DNA from: Ahrensia marina
GTDB lineage: Bacteria; Pseudomonadota; Alphaproteobacteria; Rhizobiales; Rhizobiaceae
Assembly (NCBI RefSeq): GCF_001293565.1
Contig: NZ_JXMU01000026.1
Span: 1 to 55,162 of the forward strand
Length of the DNA: 55,162 nt
Reading direction: 5' to 3'
The notes under the pieces were generated by a model. The model was not told the origin of the DNA. It saw only the letters and a program-made list of their open reading frames with translations, and made no database searches. Each line of letters opens with the position of its first letter. Within the stretch, counting starts at the first letter, position 1. The position numbers and the translations under genes are program-made. Shown piece after piece: positions 8,674 to 16,764 of this stretch.

Positions 8674-9776
8674 TATCTCTCACTTTTTAAAATATTAGCA
8701 TCGTTTAGTTTTTCCCAATCAAATGTTACGCCGACACCTGGCGTGTCGGGCGCAATAGCGCGCGCGTTCTCGATCACTAACGGGCGCGTTGTGTATTCAT
8801 CGATCGGAAATGAGTGAACCTCCAGCCAGCCGCTGTCAGGAAGACCTGAAAGCAGACTGACATGCAACTCCTGCATGCCGTGGCTGCAAACCAGCACAGT
8901 GTATTTTTGCGCGAGTTTAGCAACCTGCAAGAACCCCGTTATGCCGCCGCAATTTGAAGCATCGGGCTGGATGAAAGAGAGTTTGGCATGCTTAAATGCT
9001 AACTCAAACTCATGAAGTGTGTGGAGATTTTCCCCCATCGCAAGCGGCATGCCCGAGGTCTCTACGATCTTTGCAAACCCAAAATAATCATCAGGAATCG
9101 TGGGTTCTTCAAACCATAATAGATCAAACGGTTTGAACGCTTCACACGCTGCAATGGCCTCATCCACCGACATGGAGTAATTCGCATCCACCATAAAGGC
9201 CACATCAGGGCCAACAAGATCGCGAACAGCAGCAATACGCTCGATATCTTCAGACAGTGTTGGCTGCCCGATCTTGATTTTCACCCCGTTAAAGCCGCGC
9301 TCAAGGTGCTTGCTTATTCCACATAGAAGCTTCGGCAACGGAAAGTTAAGGTCAATTCCGCCGCAATAAGCTTTGCAGGACTGTCCGGCCCCGCCCGCCA
9401 TTCTCCACAATGGTTCGCCGCGCTGTTTCCCGCGCAGATCCCACAACGCAATATCAATTGCAGAGATTGCGAAAGACGCAATGCCCCCGCGTGCCACATA
9501 ATGTACATGCCATTGCATCGCATCATATAGTGTTTCTAACTCGCCTGCCTCCTTCCCAATCAGGAACGGCGCGAGATCGTGCTGGATCATGGCCAGAATT
9601 GAATGCCCTCCTTTGCCGCCAGTATAGGTGTATCCCGTACCTGTGCAGCCGTTCTCAAGAAGGACAGTGACTGTGATCAGTTCGAAAAAATGGTGATCGC
9701 CATGCTTGGCATCGACAAGAACTTCAGCCAACGGAATATGAAACAGACGCGCATCGAGTGATTTAATTTTACTCAT
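8673..9776 (-). CDS. Enolase-superfamily sugar-acid dehydratase (mandelate racemase/muconate lactonizing family)
   Basis: This 367-residue protein has the two-domain enolase-superfamily layout. The barrel shows VKIKIG (KxK general base), MVDANYS, WFEEP and MGENLHT (three metal ligands), then a CSHG histidine, as in the mandelate racemase subgroup. Members acting on aldonates or aldarates remove water to give 2-keto-3-deoxy acids. The N-terminal loop GDHHFFELI and the TYTGGKGG segment should set specificity, but I cannot match them to a named dehydratase. It sits between the furanose ABC transporter genes (ATGA overlap with the permease) and two dehydrogenases, which supports non-phosphorylative sugar oxidation. 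Confidence 0.85.
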   Translation of the reverse strand: MSKIKSLDARLFHIPLAEVLVDAKHGDHHFFELITVTVLLENGCTGTGYTYTGGKGGHSILAMIQHDLAPFLIGKEAGELETLYDAMQWHVHYVARGGIASFAISAIDIALWDLRGKQRGEPLWRMAGGAGQSCKAYCGGIDLNFPLPKLLCGISKHLERGFNGVKIKIGQPTLSEDIERIAAVRDLVGPDVAFMVDANYSMSVDEAIAACEAFKPFDLLWFEEPTIPDDYFGFAKIVETSGMPLAMGENLHTLHEFELAFKHAKLSFIQPDASNCGGITGFLQVAKLAQKYTVLVCSHGMQELHVSLLSGLPDSGWLEVHSFPIDEYTTRPLVIENARAIAPDTPGVGVTFDWEKLNDANILKSER

Positions 9777-10774
9777 GCAACACGCCCTTTTCTTTTATTC
9801 CGTGACATCACGCGCGCTTGGAACAAGATAACCGCAAACAGGAAGCCGCCACGGATCACCATCTGCCAGTAGGCACTGATGCTGATAGTTCCCAGACCGT
9901 TTTCAAAATTGAGAATATTGAAGACAAGACCAAGCAGTAAGGCACCGGCAACAGTTGCAGGCACTGACCCTAACCCGCCGGTCAGCAAAGTACCGCCGAC
10001 AACCACAGCTGCGATGGCAGACAGCTCCCAGCCGATGCCTTCGAGGGGTTGTCCCGCACCAAAACCGGAAGCCAGAATAACACCCGCCAGACCAGCGCAT
10101 CCGCCAGAAAGAAGATAGACAAATGCTTTGGTTCGATTAACCTTCAAGCCCATCAATGTCGACGCATCTTCGCTGCCGCCAATGGCTAATACTGTGCGAC
10201 CCAGCGATGTTTTCTCAAGAAGAAACCATAGACCAACAACAATGATCCCCACCACGACAATGGACCACGGCAAAATGTTGAAGACTTTTTCCATACCCAT
10301 TTTGGTGAAGTTGGATCCCCAGTCCACCGCAATTGTATCCGCACCGGAGATGACAAGTGCACCACCTTTAGCGCCAAGCATCGTTGCCAACGTTGCGATG
10401 AAAGGCGGAATACGCAAAGCAATGATAAAGAATGCATTGAGCCCGCCAAAAAGCATCCCTGCCAGCACCGCAATGGGCAGGGCAATCTCAATACCATAAG
10501 GAGACATATAGGCTGCAACAACTGATGTGAATGCGGCAACCGAACCGACAGACAGGTCGATACCGCCCGTCATTATGACAAAGCTCATGCCCACCGAAAT
10601 AATGATGAACATCGAATTATAGTTCAAAAAGGATGATATATTATAAGCGCCGCCGAAATTATCATAGCGAAGCAAACCAAATGTGATGAGTGCCGCAAGT
10701 GCAATCCATACAGCTATTGATTGAGGATTTCGCGAAATATAGCTACGCAGATCGAAAGCATTGGTATCTAACAT
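9773..10774 (-). CDS. yjfF: Sugar ABC transporter permease, YjfF-like (second permease)
   Basis: This 333-residue membrane protein of the RbsC/BPD_transp_2 family contains [18 protein letters not shown] early and [18 protein letters not shown] late, the two signatures of ribose-type permeases. An operon with one binding protein, one double ATPase and two different permeases is the arrangement of the E. coli galactofuranose transporter YtfQRT-YjfF and related arabinofuranose importers. The protein would form a heterodimeric channel with the YtfT-like permease encoded three bases upstream. Its stop overlaps the dehydratase start (ATGA). Confidence 0.88.
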   Translation of the reverse strand: MLDTNAFDLRSYISRNPQSIAVWIALAALITFGLLRYDNFGGAYNISSFLNYNSMFIIISVGMSFVIMTGGIDLSVGSVAAFTSVVAAYMSPYGIEIALPIAVLAGMLFGGLNAFFIIALRIPPFIATLATMLGAKGGALVISGADTIAVDWGSNFTKMGMEKVFNILPWSIVVVGIIVVGLWFLLEKTSLGRTVLAIGGSEDASTLMGLKVNRTKAFVYLLSGGCAGLAGVILASGFGAGQPLEGIGWELSAIAAVVVGGTLLTGGLGSVPATVAGALLLGLVFNILNFENGLGTISISAYWQMVIRGGFLFAVILFQARVMSRNKRKGRVA

Positions 10775-10777
10775 GGC

Positions 10778-11770
10778 TTACTCCTTACGCGCTTGCTGCA
10801 CATAAACGGCAGCCACAATAATGAGCGCCTTGGCTATGAGGGCAACTTCATCTTCCACGCCATTTGCCAGCAAGGTGTATTTTACGAGCTGAATAATAAC
10901 CGCGCCCAGAATGGCACCGAAAATAGGCGCTCTACCTCCTTGCAATAAAGCCCCGCCGACAACTGCCGCCGCAATCGCATCTAGCTCCATCAGATCGCCA
11001 TTGCGCGCAGCATCAGATGCGGAATTGATTGCGACGACAATCAAGCCGGCCAAGCCTGCAAGAGCGCCGCATATTATATAAACTGCAATTTTAACGCGGC
11101 GCACTGGACCGCCGGACAAGGTGGCGGCCCGTTCATTGCCGCCAACAGCAAGCACATACCGGCCAAAAATCGTCCGGTTAATGACCCAGAACAAAACAAT
11201 AGCAATGACAATTGCCAGCCAGCCTTGAAAGGGCAAACCAAGAATTTTGCCAGTACCGAGATAGCTGAAGGCTGGATTTTTAAATGTTTGTAAATTGCCG
11301 TTGGTCAAAACCTGCGCAATGCCGCGACCAGATATAAACAGTATTAGTGTTGCAATAATCGGCTGCACCTTCAGAATTGAAACAAGAGCGCCATTGAATA
11401 GGCCGCAGGCCATGGCAACCAACACCGGAAAACCGATCGCTAATGCCACGCCAAGAACGGGGTACATTTGCCCGAATTCCGACTGGAAAATAAGCGGTGC
11501 AATTGCGCCTGCCAAAGCCATAATCGCCCCCACAGAAAGGTCGATACCGCCGGTGGCAATTACCAAGGTCATTCCCATTGCGACAATCGCGATCGTGGCA
11601 ACCTGGCTAATGTTCACGAACAGTGTTTGTAATTGTAGAAAGTTGGGTGTTACTAAAATATTGAACACAAGGATCACGGCCAGAGCCACGAGCCCGCCAT
11701 GATTTCGCAGGACTTTCTTCCAGTTAAATGCCGGCCCAAAAGACTGGCTTACATAGTTTTGCGCACTCAT
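10778..11770 (-). CDS. ytfT: Sugar ABC transporter permease, YtfT-like (first permease)
   Basis: This 330-residue permease has eight to ten membrane segments and the RbsC-family signatures [23 protein letters not shown] and LDAIAAAVVGGALLQGGRAP. It differs clearly from the neighbouring second permease, as expected for the YtfT/YjfF pair, which forms a heterodimer rather than the homodimer used by RbsC. It is translationally coupled to the ATPase gene (ATGA overlap at 11767-11770). Transport of a furanose-form sugar is inferred from the family; the specific sugar is not known. Confidence 0.88.
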   Translation of the reverse strand: MSAQNYVSQSFGPAFNWKKVLRNHGGLVALAVILVFNILVTPNFLQLQTLFVNISQVATIAIVAMGMTLVIATGGIDLSVGAIMALAGAIAPLIFQSEFGQMYPVLGVALAIGFPVLVAMACGLFNGALVSILKVQPIIATLILFISGRGIAQVLTNGNLQTFKNPAFSYLGTGKILGLPFQGWLAIVIAIVLFWVINRTIFGRYVLAVGGNERAATLSGGPVRRVKIAVYIICGALAGLAGLIVVAINSASDAARNGDLMELDAIAAAVVGGALLQGGRAPIFGAILGAVIIQLVKYTLLANGVEDEVALIAKALIIVAAVYVQQARKE

Positions 11771-13287
11771 GCCGCTTCCCCATCCGTGTGTGCCAAAGCG
11801 TGCACGAGAATGTCTTCCGTAATGCCCGGGTTCTTCAGTTCTGTTATCGAGCGCCCTTCGTTGAGAACAACAATCCGGTCAGCGCCTTCAACCAATTCCT
11901 CAAACTCGGAGCTTATCAACACAACGCCGAAACCTTTGCTGACAAAATCGCGGATGATCGCTTGAATCTCACGTTTCGCCCCGACATCGACACCGCGTGT
12001 TGGTTCATCAAGAATAAGCAGCTCCGGCTCAACGGCCAGCCACCGCGCAAGCAGAACTTTCTGTTGGTTGCCACCTGAAAGCTCGCGTATAGGCTGCTCC
12101 ATGCCCGCTGTTTTAATGCCAAGCGCCTCAATAAAGCCCTGAACAATCTCGCGCTCTCTTGCCCGATCAATTTGTCCGTTGCGCGTGAGCTTTGGCAAAA
12201 GTGCCAATGTTAGATTTTCGCGCACGGTCATGTCGGGAATAATCCCTTCTGCTTTGCGATCTTCTGTCAGAAATGCAATACCGGCCTTTATTGCCGCTGC
12301 CGGTGTTTCCAGACGCGCATCCAACCCTTTCAAGGAGACAGTACCGCTAGCAAGTGGATCAATACCGAAAAGCGCACGCGCAGCTTCTGTTCTACCCGAG
12401 CCTAAAAGCCCGCCAAGGCCGACAATTTCACCGCGGTGAACCGTCATATCCAGCTTCGTCAAACGCGGGCCGGTTGCGATATTATCAGCATGCAAAAGCA
12501 CCTCGCCGTGTTTAGCGGCACCGCCGGAAAATTCGGTCATACCCGCTTCAGCGATTTCGCTTGAATCACGCCCCAACATACCCGAAATAAGGCCAAGCTT
12601 TGTGACACCATCCATCTTGCGGCAGTCAACTGTTCGCCCGTCACGCATTGTCGTTACACGATCACAGATTTCGAAAAGCTCATCGAGGAAATGCGAAACG
12701 TAAAGCACCGACACACCTGCATCGCGCAGGCTGCGCACAACGCCAAAAAGAACTTTGACTTCTGAGACATCGAGCGAAGATGTCGGCTCGTCCATAATCA
12801 CCAGTTTCGCATCCAGTGATACAGCACGCGCGATTGCGACTAGTTGTTGAATCGCGGTTGAAAAACTCCCCAACCGGGCAGTCACATCAATATCAATACC
12901 AAAGCGTTTAAGTATTTCACGCGCACGATTATGCGCTTCATCCCAGTCTATGAATACGCCCAGCTTTTTGGGCTCATAGCCCATTACAATGTTCTCTGTG
13001 ACCGAACGCAGAGGAACAAGATTCAACTCTTGATAGATTGTCGCAATTCCTGCGGCCTGCGCTTCCCGCGGGCTGCTTATCAGGCTCTCTGCACCGTCAA
13101 ACTCTACCGCACCGTCATCACTGCGATAAACACCTGTCAATATTTTGATCAGTGTAGACTTACCGGCTCCGTTCTGCCCGATAAGCGCATGCACTTCGCC
13201 TTTTTCAATTTCAAGCGATGCGCCGTCGAGCGCGACCACGCCATTAAACGCCTTCTGTATTGCGCTCATTTTTAATAATTGTGACAA
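11767..13287 (-). CDS. ytfR: Sugar ABC transporter ATP-binding protein with two nucleotide-binding domains (YtfR/RbsA-like)
   Basis: This 506-residue cytoplasmic ATPase has two fused ABC domains. The first has Walker A GQNGAGKST and Walker B LVIMDEPTSSLD. The second has a degenerate P-loop region GLGGLLGSGRTE, signature LSGGNQQKV and Walker B LLILDEPTRGVD. One conserved and one degenerate site is normal for monosaccharide ATPases of the RbsA class. The TTG at 13287 is chosen because GAGGGGGATAA lies directly upstream and because the resulting start (LLKMSAIQKAFNGVVAL) matches the family; ATG 13269 would trim conserved residues. It energises import through the two downstream permeases. Confidence 0.9.
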   Translation of the reverse strand: MSQLLKMSAIQKAFNGVVALDGASLEIEKGEVHALIGQNGAGKSTLIKILTGVYRSDDGAVEFDGAESLISSPREAQAAGIATIYQELNLVPLRSVTENIVMGYEPKKLGVFIDWDEAHNRAREILKRFGIDIDVTARLGSFSTAIQQLVAIARAVSLDAKLVIMDEPTSSLDVSEVKVLFGVVRSLRDAGVSVLYVSHFLDELFEICDRVTTMRDGRTVDCRKMDGVTKLGLISGMLGRDSSEIAEAGMTEFSGGAAKHGEVLLHADNIATGPRLTKLDMTVHRGEIVGLGGLLGSGRTEAARALFGIDPLASGTVSLKGLDARLETPAAAIKAGIAFLTEDRKAEGIIPDMTVRENLTLALLPKLTRNGQIDRAREREIVQGFIEALGIKTAGMEQPIRELSGGNQQKVLLARWLAVEPELLILDEPTRGVDVGAKREIQAIIRDFVSKGFGVVLISSEFEELVEGADRIVVLNEGRSITELKNPGITEDILVHALAHTDGEAA

Positions 13288-13313
13288 TTATCCCCCTCGC
13301 TCCTCGAACAAAC

Positions 13314-13341
13314 CAGGAGGCGTCAAGCTGTACGCCCCCTG
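13314..13341 (-). other. Intercistronic stem-loop between ytfQ and ytfR
   Basis: On the minus strand CAGGGGGCGT pairs with ACGCCTCCTG (one G-U pair) around an eight-base loop. It lies in the 70-bp gap after the binding-protein gene and before the ATPase gene, and no T run follows. Like the hairpin after dctP, it probably stabilises the upstream message or partly reduces downstream expression, favouring binding protein in excess. Confidence 0.55.
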
Positions 13342-13357
13342 CTTCATTGGGAGGTAA

Positions 13358-14329
13358 TCAGTAAGCGTCGTCGACATTTTCTGCCGCATTTTCCTGTGTG
13401 AAAATGCGGTCTTTCACCTGAACCCAAGGCTCAATTTCCTCACCGGCGGCATAACGTTTCATCGTTTCACACGCCAAAGGACCAAAGAAAGGAGAGCTTT
13501 CGACAGTTACGCCCATTTTGCCATCAATGATGGCTTGAAGCGCGTCGCGTGTGCCGTCAATTGAAACGACCAAAACATCTTCGCCCGGTTTGCGTCCTGC
13601 AAGTTCCAGAGCTTGAATTGCACCAATTGCCATTTCATCATTGTGGGCATAAACGACGTCGACATCCGGGTGTGCCTGAAGCAATGTCTCCATAACCTGA
13701 CGCCCTTTATCGCGCGCAAAATCACCTGTCTGGGAAGCAACAATCGTGAACCGCGAATCTTTAGCGATTGCGTCATCGAAGCCTTTTTTGCGATCATTGG
13801 CCGGAGATGAACCTGTTGTACCTTCGAGCTGGACAACAACGGCTTTGTCGCCTTCGAAATTTTCAATTGTCCATTCTGCAACACGGCGACCCTGATCAAT
13901 AAAATCGGACCCTAGGAAAGACACATAGTCGACGCCCGCCTTGGCATTATTCGGATCAACCGAGCGGTCAACAAGGAATGTCGGAATGCCTGCTGCGGCC
14001 GCTTTCTTCACGGCTGGAATCAACGGCTTTTCTTCACGCGGGGGTAAAAATAAAACATCGATACCCTGAGCGATCATGCTGTCTACATCGGCCACCTGCT
14101 TGGCAGCCGAACCACCAGCATCTGTAGTGATGAGATCCCAGTTGCACGTCTCCGCAGTGTCTACAAAAGATTTTGTTTCCGCAATGCGCCAAGGATTGTT
14201 GGACTCCATTTGCGGGAACCCCACCTTGTAGCGTTCCTTCTGTTCAAGCGGCGGCAGACTTTGAGCCATTGCCACTGTGGACATTGCAAGCGCTAGAAAA
14301 GAAGCACCCAAAATTGTTCTGCGTTTCAT
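13358..14329 (-). CDS. ytfQ: Periplasmic sugar-binding protein, YtfQ-like
   Basis: This 323-residue binding protein of the periplasmic-binding-protein type I fold has a signal peptide of about 22 residues ending at AMA. It follows YtfQ (galactofuranose-binding) closely in pattern: KVGFPQMESNNPWR near the N-terminus, LEGTTGSSPANDRKKGF in the middle, then GDFARDKGRQVME, VYAHNDEMAIGAIQALE and VSIDGTRDALQAI. The ligand is thus probably a furanose sugar such as galactofuranose or arabinofuranose. It is encoded 48 bp after the aldehyde dehydrogenase gene and heads the transporter genes, with a stem-loop following it. Confidence 0.88.
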   Translation of the reverse strand: MKRRTILGASFLALAMSTVAMAQSLPPLEQKERYKVGFPQMESNNPWRIAETKSFVDTAETCNWDLITTDAGGSAAKQVADVDSMIAQGIDVLFLPPREEKPLIPAVKKAAAAGIPTFLVDRSVDPNNAKAGVDYVSFLGSDFIDQGRRVAEWTIENFEGDKAVVVQLEGTTGSSPANDRKKGFDDAIAKDSRFTIVASQTGDFARDKGRQVMETLLQAHPDVDVVYAHNDEMAIGAIQALELAGRKPGEDVLVVSIDGTRDALQAIIDGKMGVTVESSPFFGPLACETMKRYAAGEEIEPWVQVKDRIFTQENAAENVDDAY

Positions 14330-14376
14330 TATAGTTCCTCCTCATTGTGCGGCCATCTTCCTCTTGGCCGTTTGGG

Positions 14377-15846
14377 TTAATCCCAATTCAAATAGCTGGT
14401 CTGCTTTCGCATATAGCCATCGAAACCGTATTTGCCGTCTTCGCCGCCAAGGCCCGACATTCCCCAGCCAGTATGAAATCCCTGAACGGCCTCGCCATTG
14501 CTTCGGTTGAGATAAAGCTCACCGAATTTCAAAACGTGTGGCGCAAGTTGAATGTGCTTGAAGTTTTTTGTGAACAGGTAGGCAGACAGCCCATATTGAG
14601 TATCATTGGCCAATGCGACCGCTTCATCGAATGAGTCGACCGTCATCGCGACCGCTACGGGTCCGAAAACCTCATCGCGAATGGCCGGAATCTTATTATT
14701 TTTGACGGATAGAACAGTTGGCGCCATCCAGTGGCCTTGCGCATATTGGCCGCTGTCCAAAATACCGCCCTCAAGCAACACTTCGGCGCCTGCCTCTACG
14801 CTTGCCGCAATTACGCCAGCAACCTTATCACGCTCAAAGCGGCTAATCTTCGGGCCCAAATCAACCGCTGCCATCGGATCGCCAATTGTAAGCGCCTGCG
14901 AGGCCGCGACGAATTTACCCATGAACTCGTCAGCAATCGAGCTATGCAAATACATACGCTCGTTACAGGTACAAATTTGCCCGCAGTTTGTATAACGCGC
15001 CAACACAGCGGCTGCGACCGCAGCATCAATGTCTGCATCGTCCATAACAATGAATGGCGCCTTGCCACCAAGCTCAAGACGAACAGTTTTGATCGTGTCT
15101 GCCGCTGTACGGAATATTTCTTTACCCGCACGAGTACTGCCGGTCATTGTCACCATTGCCGTCAAGGGGTGCTCTAGCATCGCCTGACCGGCTACTCGCC
15201 CTCTGCCGGTTATCGAATTAAAGACCCCGGCCGGAAATCCCGCATTGTGAGCAAGCTGCGCAAGCGCCAGACCGGATAGAGGTGTATGTTCGTGAGCCAT
15301 CAACACAAATGTGTTGCCCGCAACCAACGCAGGTCCAAGCTTTCGGGCAGCAAGCGCTGCCGGATAATTCCAGGCTGTCAATCCGACAACCACACCATAG
15401 GGATGGCGGCGAATCTGTATTTCCTCGTTTAGGTTATCAGAAGCGACAATATCACCTTCAATGCGACGCGCATTTTCTGCCGCGTAGGTCAGAAAAGTTA
15501 TGACTGCATCAATTTCGCCCCGCGCCTGCGCAATCGGCTTTCCCTGCTCAAGCGTCACAATGCGAGCCAATGCCTCGTGGTTAGCCTGAACTTCACTGGC
15601 TAGCTCCATTACTAGCCGTGCACGCTCAATAGCCGGTCGTCCCGCCCAACCTGTGAAAGCCTTCTGCGCGGCTTCGACAGCCATTGCGGCATCGTCTGCT
15701 GTTCCATCAACAATTGAAGCAATGACAGATTCGTCTGTCGGGCTTTCAACCTCAATTATCTCCCGTCCTTTCGGGTGAAACCAGGCGCCATCAATATAAA
15801 TGCCTGCAGCAACAGGGTTAGAACTTGAAATGTTTAAATTGAACAC
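14377..15846 (-). CDS. aldA: NAD-dependent aldehyde dehydrogenase, AldA-like (lactaldehyde/glycolaldehyde type)
   Basis: This 489-residue ALDH has an intact active centre: Asn160 in WNYP, Glu258 in LELGGK and the nucleophile Cys292 in CGQICTC, with the usual 34-residue Glu-Cys spacing. The NCGQICTCNERMYLH stretch and the C-terminal QGFHTGWGMSGLGGEDGKYG closely resemble E. coli AldA, which oxidises L-lactaldehyde and glycolaldehyde. The start is GTG with GGATAA upstream. As first gene of the leftward run, just downstream of two tandem palindromes, it probably removes an aldehyde released in the pathway. Its presence hints at a deoxyhexose or pentose route ending in lactaldehyde or glycolaldehyde, but succinate or ketoglutarate semialdehyde is also possible. 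Confidence 0.87.
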   Translation of the reverse strand: MFNLNISSSNPVAAGIYIDGAWFHPKGREIIEVESPTDESVIASIVDGTADDAAMAVEAAQKAFTGWAGRPAIERARLVMELASEVQANHEALARIVTLEQGKPIAQARGEIDAVITFLTYAAENARRIEGDIVASDNLNEEIQIRRHPYGVVVGLTAWNYPAALAARKLGPALVAGNTFVLMAHEHTPLSGLALAQLAHNAGFPAGVFNSITGRGRVAGQAMLEHPLTAMVTMTGSTRAGKEIFRTAADTIKTVRLELGGKAPFIVMDDADIDAAVAAAVLARYTNCGQICTCNERMYLHSSIADEFMGKFVAASQALTIGDPMAAVDLGPKISRFERDKVAGVIAASVEAGAEVLLEGGILDSGQYAQGHWMAPTVLSVKNNKIPAIRDEVFGPVAVAMTVDSFDEAVALANDTQYGLSAYLFTKNFKHIQLAPHVLKFGELYLNRSNGEAVQGFHTGWGMSGLGGEDGKYGFDGYMRKQTSYLNWD

Positions 15847-15858
15847 GCTTTATCCATT

Positions 15859-15871
15859 TTGGTATGACCAA
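15859..15871. promoter_or_regulatory. Putative GntR operator O1: TTGGT-ATG-ACCAA
   Basis: This perfect palindrome (5-bp arms, 3-bp spacer) begins 13 bp upstream of the aldA GTG. Together with the second copy 14 bp away it has the size and symmetry of FadR/FCD-type GntR operators. The divergent gntR gene at 16053 is the natural candidate for the protein that binds here. Inference from sequence and position. Confidence 0.7.
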
Positions 15872-15872
15872 T

Positions 15873-15885
15873 TTGGTTGTACCAA
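15873..15885. promoter_or_regulatory. Putative GntR operator O2: TTGGT-TGT-ACCAA
   Basis: This second perfect palindrome has the same arms as O1, one base away, with centres 14 bp apart. It lies downstream of a TTGACA hexamer (15904-15909, minus strand) at the distance of a -10 region, so a bound dimer would block polymerase at the aldA promoter. The identical arms and differing spacers argue for a real binding site rather than a duplicated sequence. Confidence 0.7.
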
Positions 15886-15903
15886 ACATTTTTAGAAGAA
15901 GCT

Positions 15904-15909
15904 TGTCAA
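15904..15909 (-). promoter_or_regulatory. Possible -35 element TTGACA for the aldA operon
   Basis: Read on the minus strand this is a consensus TTGACA. No good -10 hexamer is visible at 16-18 bp, where the sequence runs into palindrome O2, so the promoter call is tentative. If correct, transcription would start within or just beside the two operators. Confidence 0.3.
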
Positions 15910-16052
15910 TAGCGTAATTTCCTACACAGTGCCTTAAAATGCTTATTCAGTAGCTATCTACCGGTTTATTTAAATACTATTGCGTTTGCATTACCCCGAT
16001 ATTTTTGTCATATTCAACTCAGCAGATAGTTTTTAGTAGGACCAAAAAGCCT

Positions 16053-16763
16053 ATGTCATTAGATGAAAATATTCGTGCCGCCGATGCAATCGTGGCAGAA
16101 CTAGAGTCTCAAATCGTTTCGGGGCGCCTTAGAAACAAAAGCCCCTTGCCTGCAGAACGCGAATTAATGGAGCAGTTCGGCACCAGCAGAACTGTCGTAA
16201 GGGAAGCCATTTCGACACTATCCAATCGCGGGCTGGTTGAGAGCAAGCCCCGATTTCGCCCAATCGTCAGCAAACCGGATTATGCGACGGTGTTGAACGC
16301 GACCGGAAATGTTGTCAGACACCTTCTCAATGAGCCTGGCGGCGTAAAAAACCTGTATCAAAGCCGTGTCTTTATGGAGCGTGGCTTAGTAAGGCAGGCA
16401 GCAGTCTCTGCAACCAAAGACGACATAAGCGATCTTAAATCTGCTCTGGAAGCCAACAAGAATGCGATCAACAATTCAGAAGAGTTTTACAGAACTGATA
16501 ATGCCTTCCACGGGGTCCTGTATCAAATTCCGCAAAATCCGATTTTCCCCGCACTTCATGAAGGATACACATCCTGGCTAGCACCACAATGGGCACAAAT
16601 GTTGCGTCTGCCTGAGCGAAATCTGGCAAATTACAAAGCACACAAAGCCATTCTTGATGCGATATTGGAACGTGATCCCGACGCAGCCGAAGAAGCATTG
16701 AGCGTTCATCTTAAGGCGGCATGGGAATATGTGCGCGTTACATTTGATATGGACGCCGAGTGA
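16053..16763 (+). CDS. GntR-family regulator, FadR/FCD type
   Basis: This 236-residue regulator starts at the ATG at 16053, with TAGTAGGA about ten bases upstream; an in-frame TTG at 16005 lacks such a site. The N-terminal winged helix is classical FadR type (LESQIVSGRLRNKSPLPAER, then EQFGTSRTVVREAISTLSNRGLVESK). An FCD helical domain follows, with a histidine in DNAFHGVLY and another in LSVHLKAAWEYV, as in metal-dependent FCD sensors of sugar acids. It is divergent from the aldA-ytf-dct run and is followed two bases later by the GMC oxidoreductase. It probably represses both directions until a pathway acid binds, acting at the tandem palindromes at 15859-15885. Confidence 0.9.
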   Translation: MSLDENIRAADAIVAELESQIVSGRLRNKSPLPAERELMEQFGTSRTVVREAISTLSNRGLVESKPRFRPIVSKPDYATVLNATGNVVRHLLNEPGGVKNLYQSRVFMERGLVRQAAVSATKDDISDLKSALEANKNAINNSEEFYRTDNAFHGVLYQIPQNPIFPALHEGYTSWLAPQWAQMLRLPERNLANYKAHKAILDAILERDPDAAEEALSVHLKAAWEYVRVTFDMDAE

Positions 16764-16764
16764 A

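Noticed and set aside
16005-16052. Upstream TTG extension of the GntR regulator
   Set aside because: It has no ribosome site, while ATG 16053 has one and gives the usual N-terminus.
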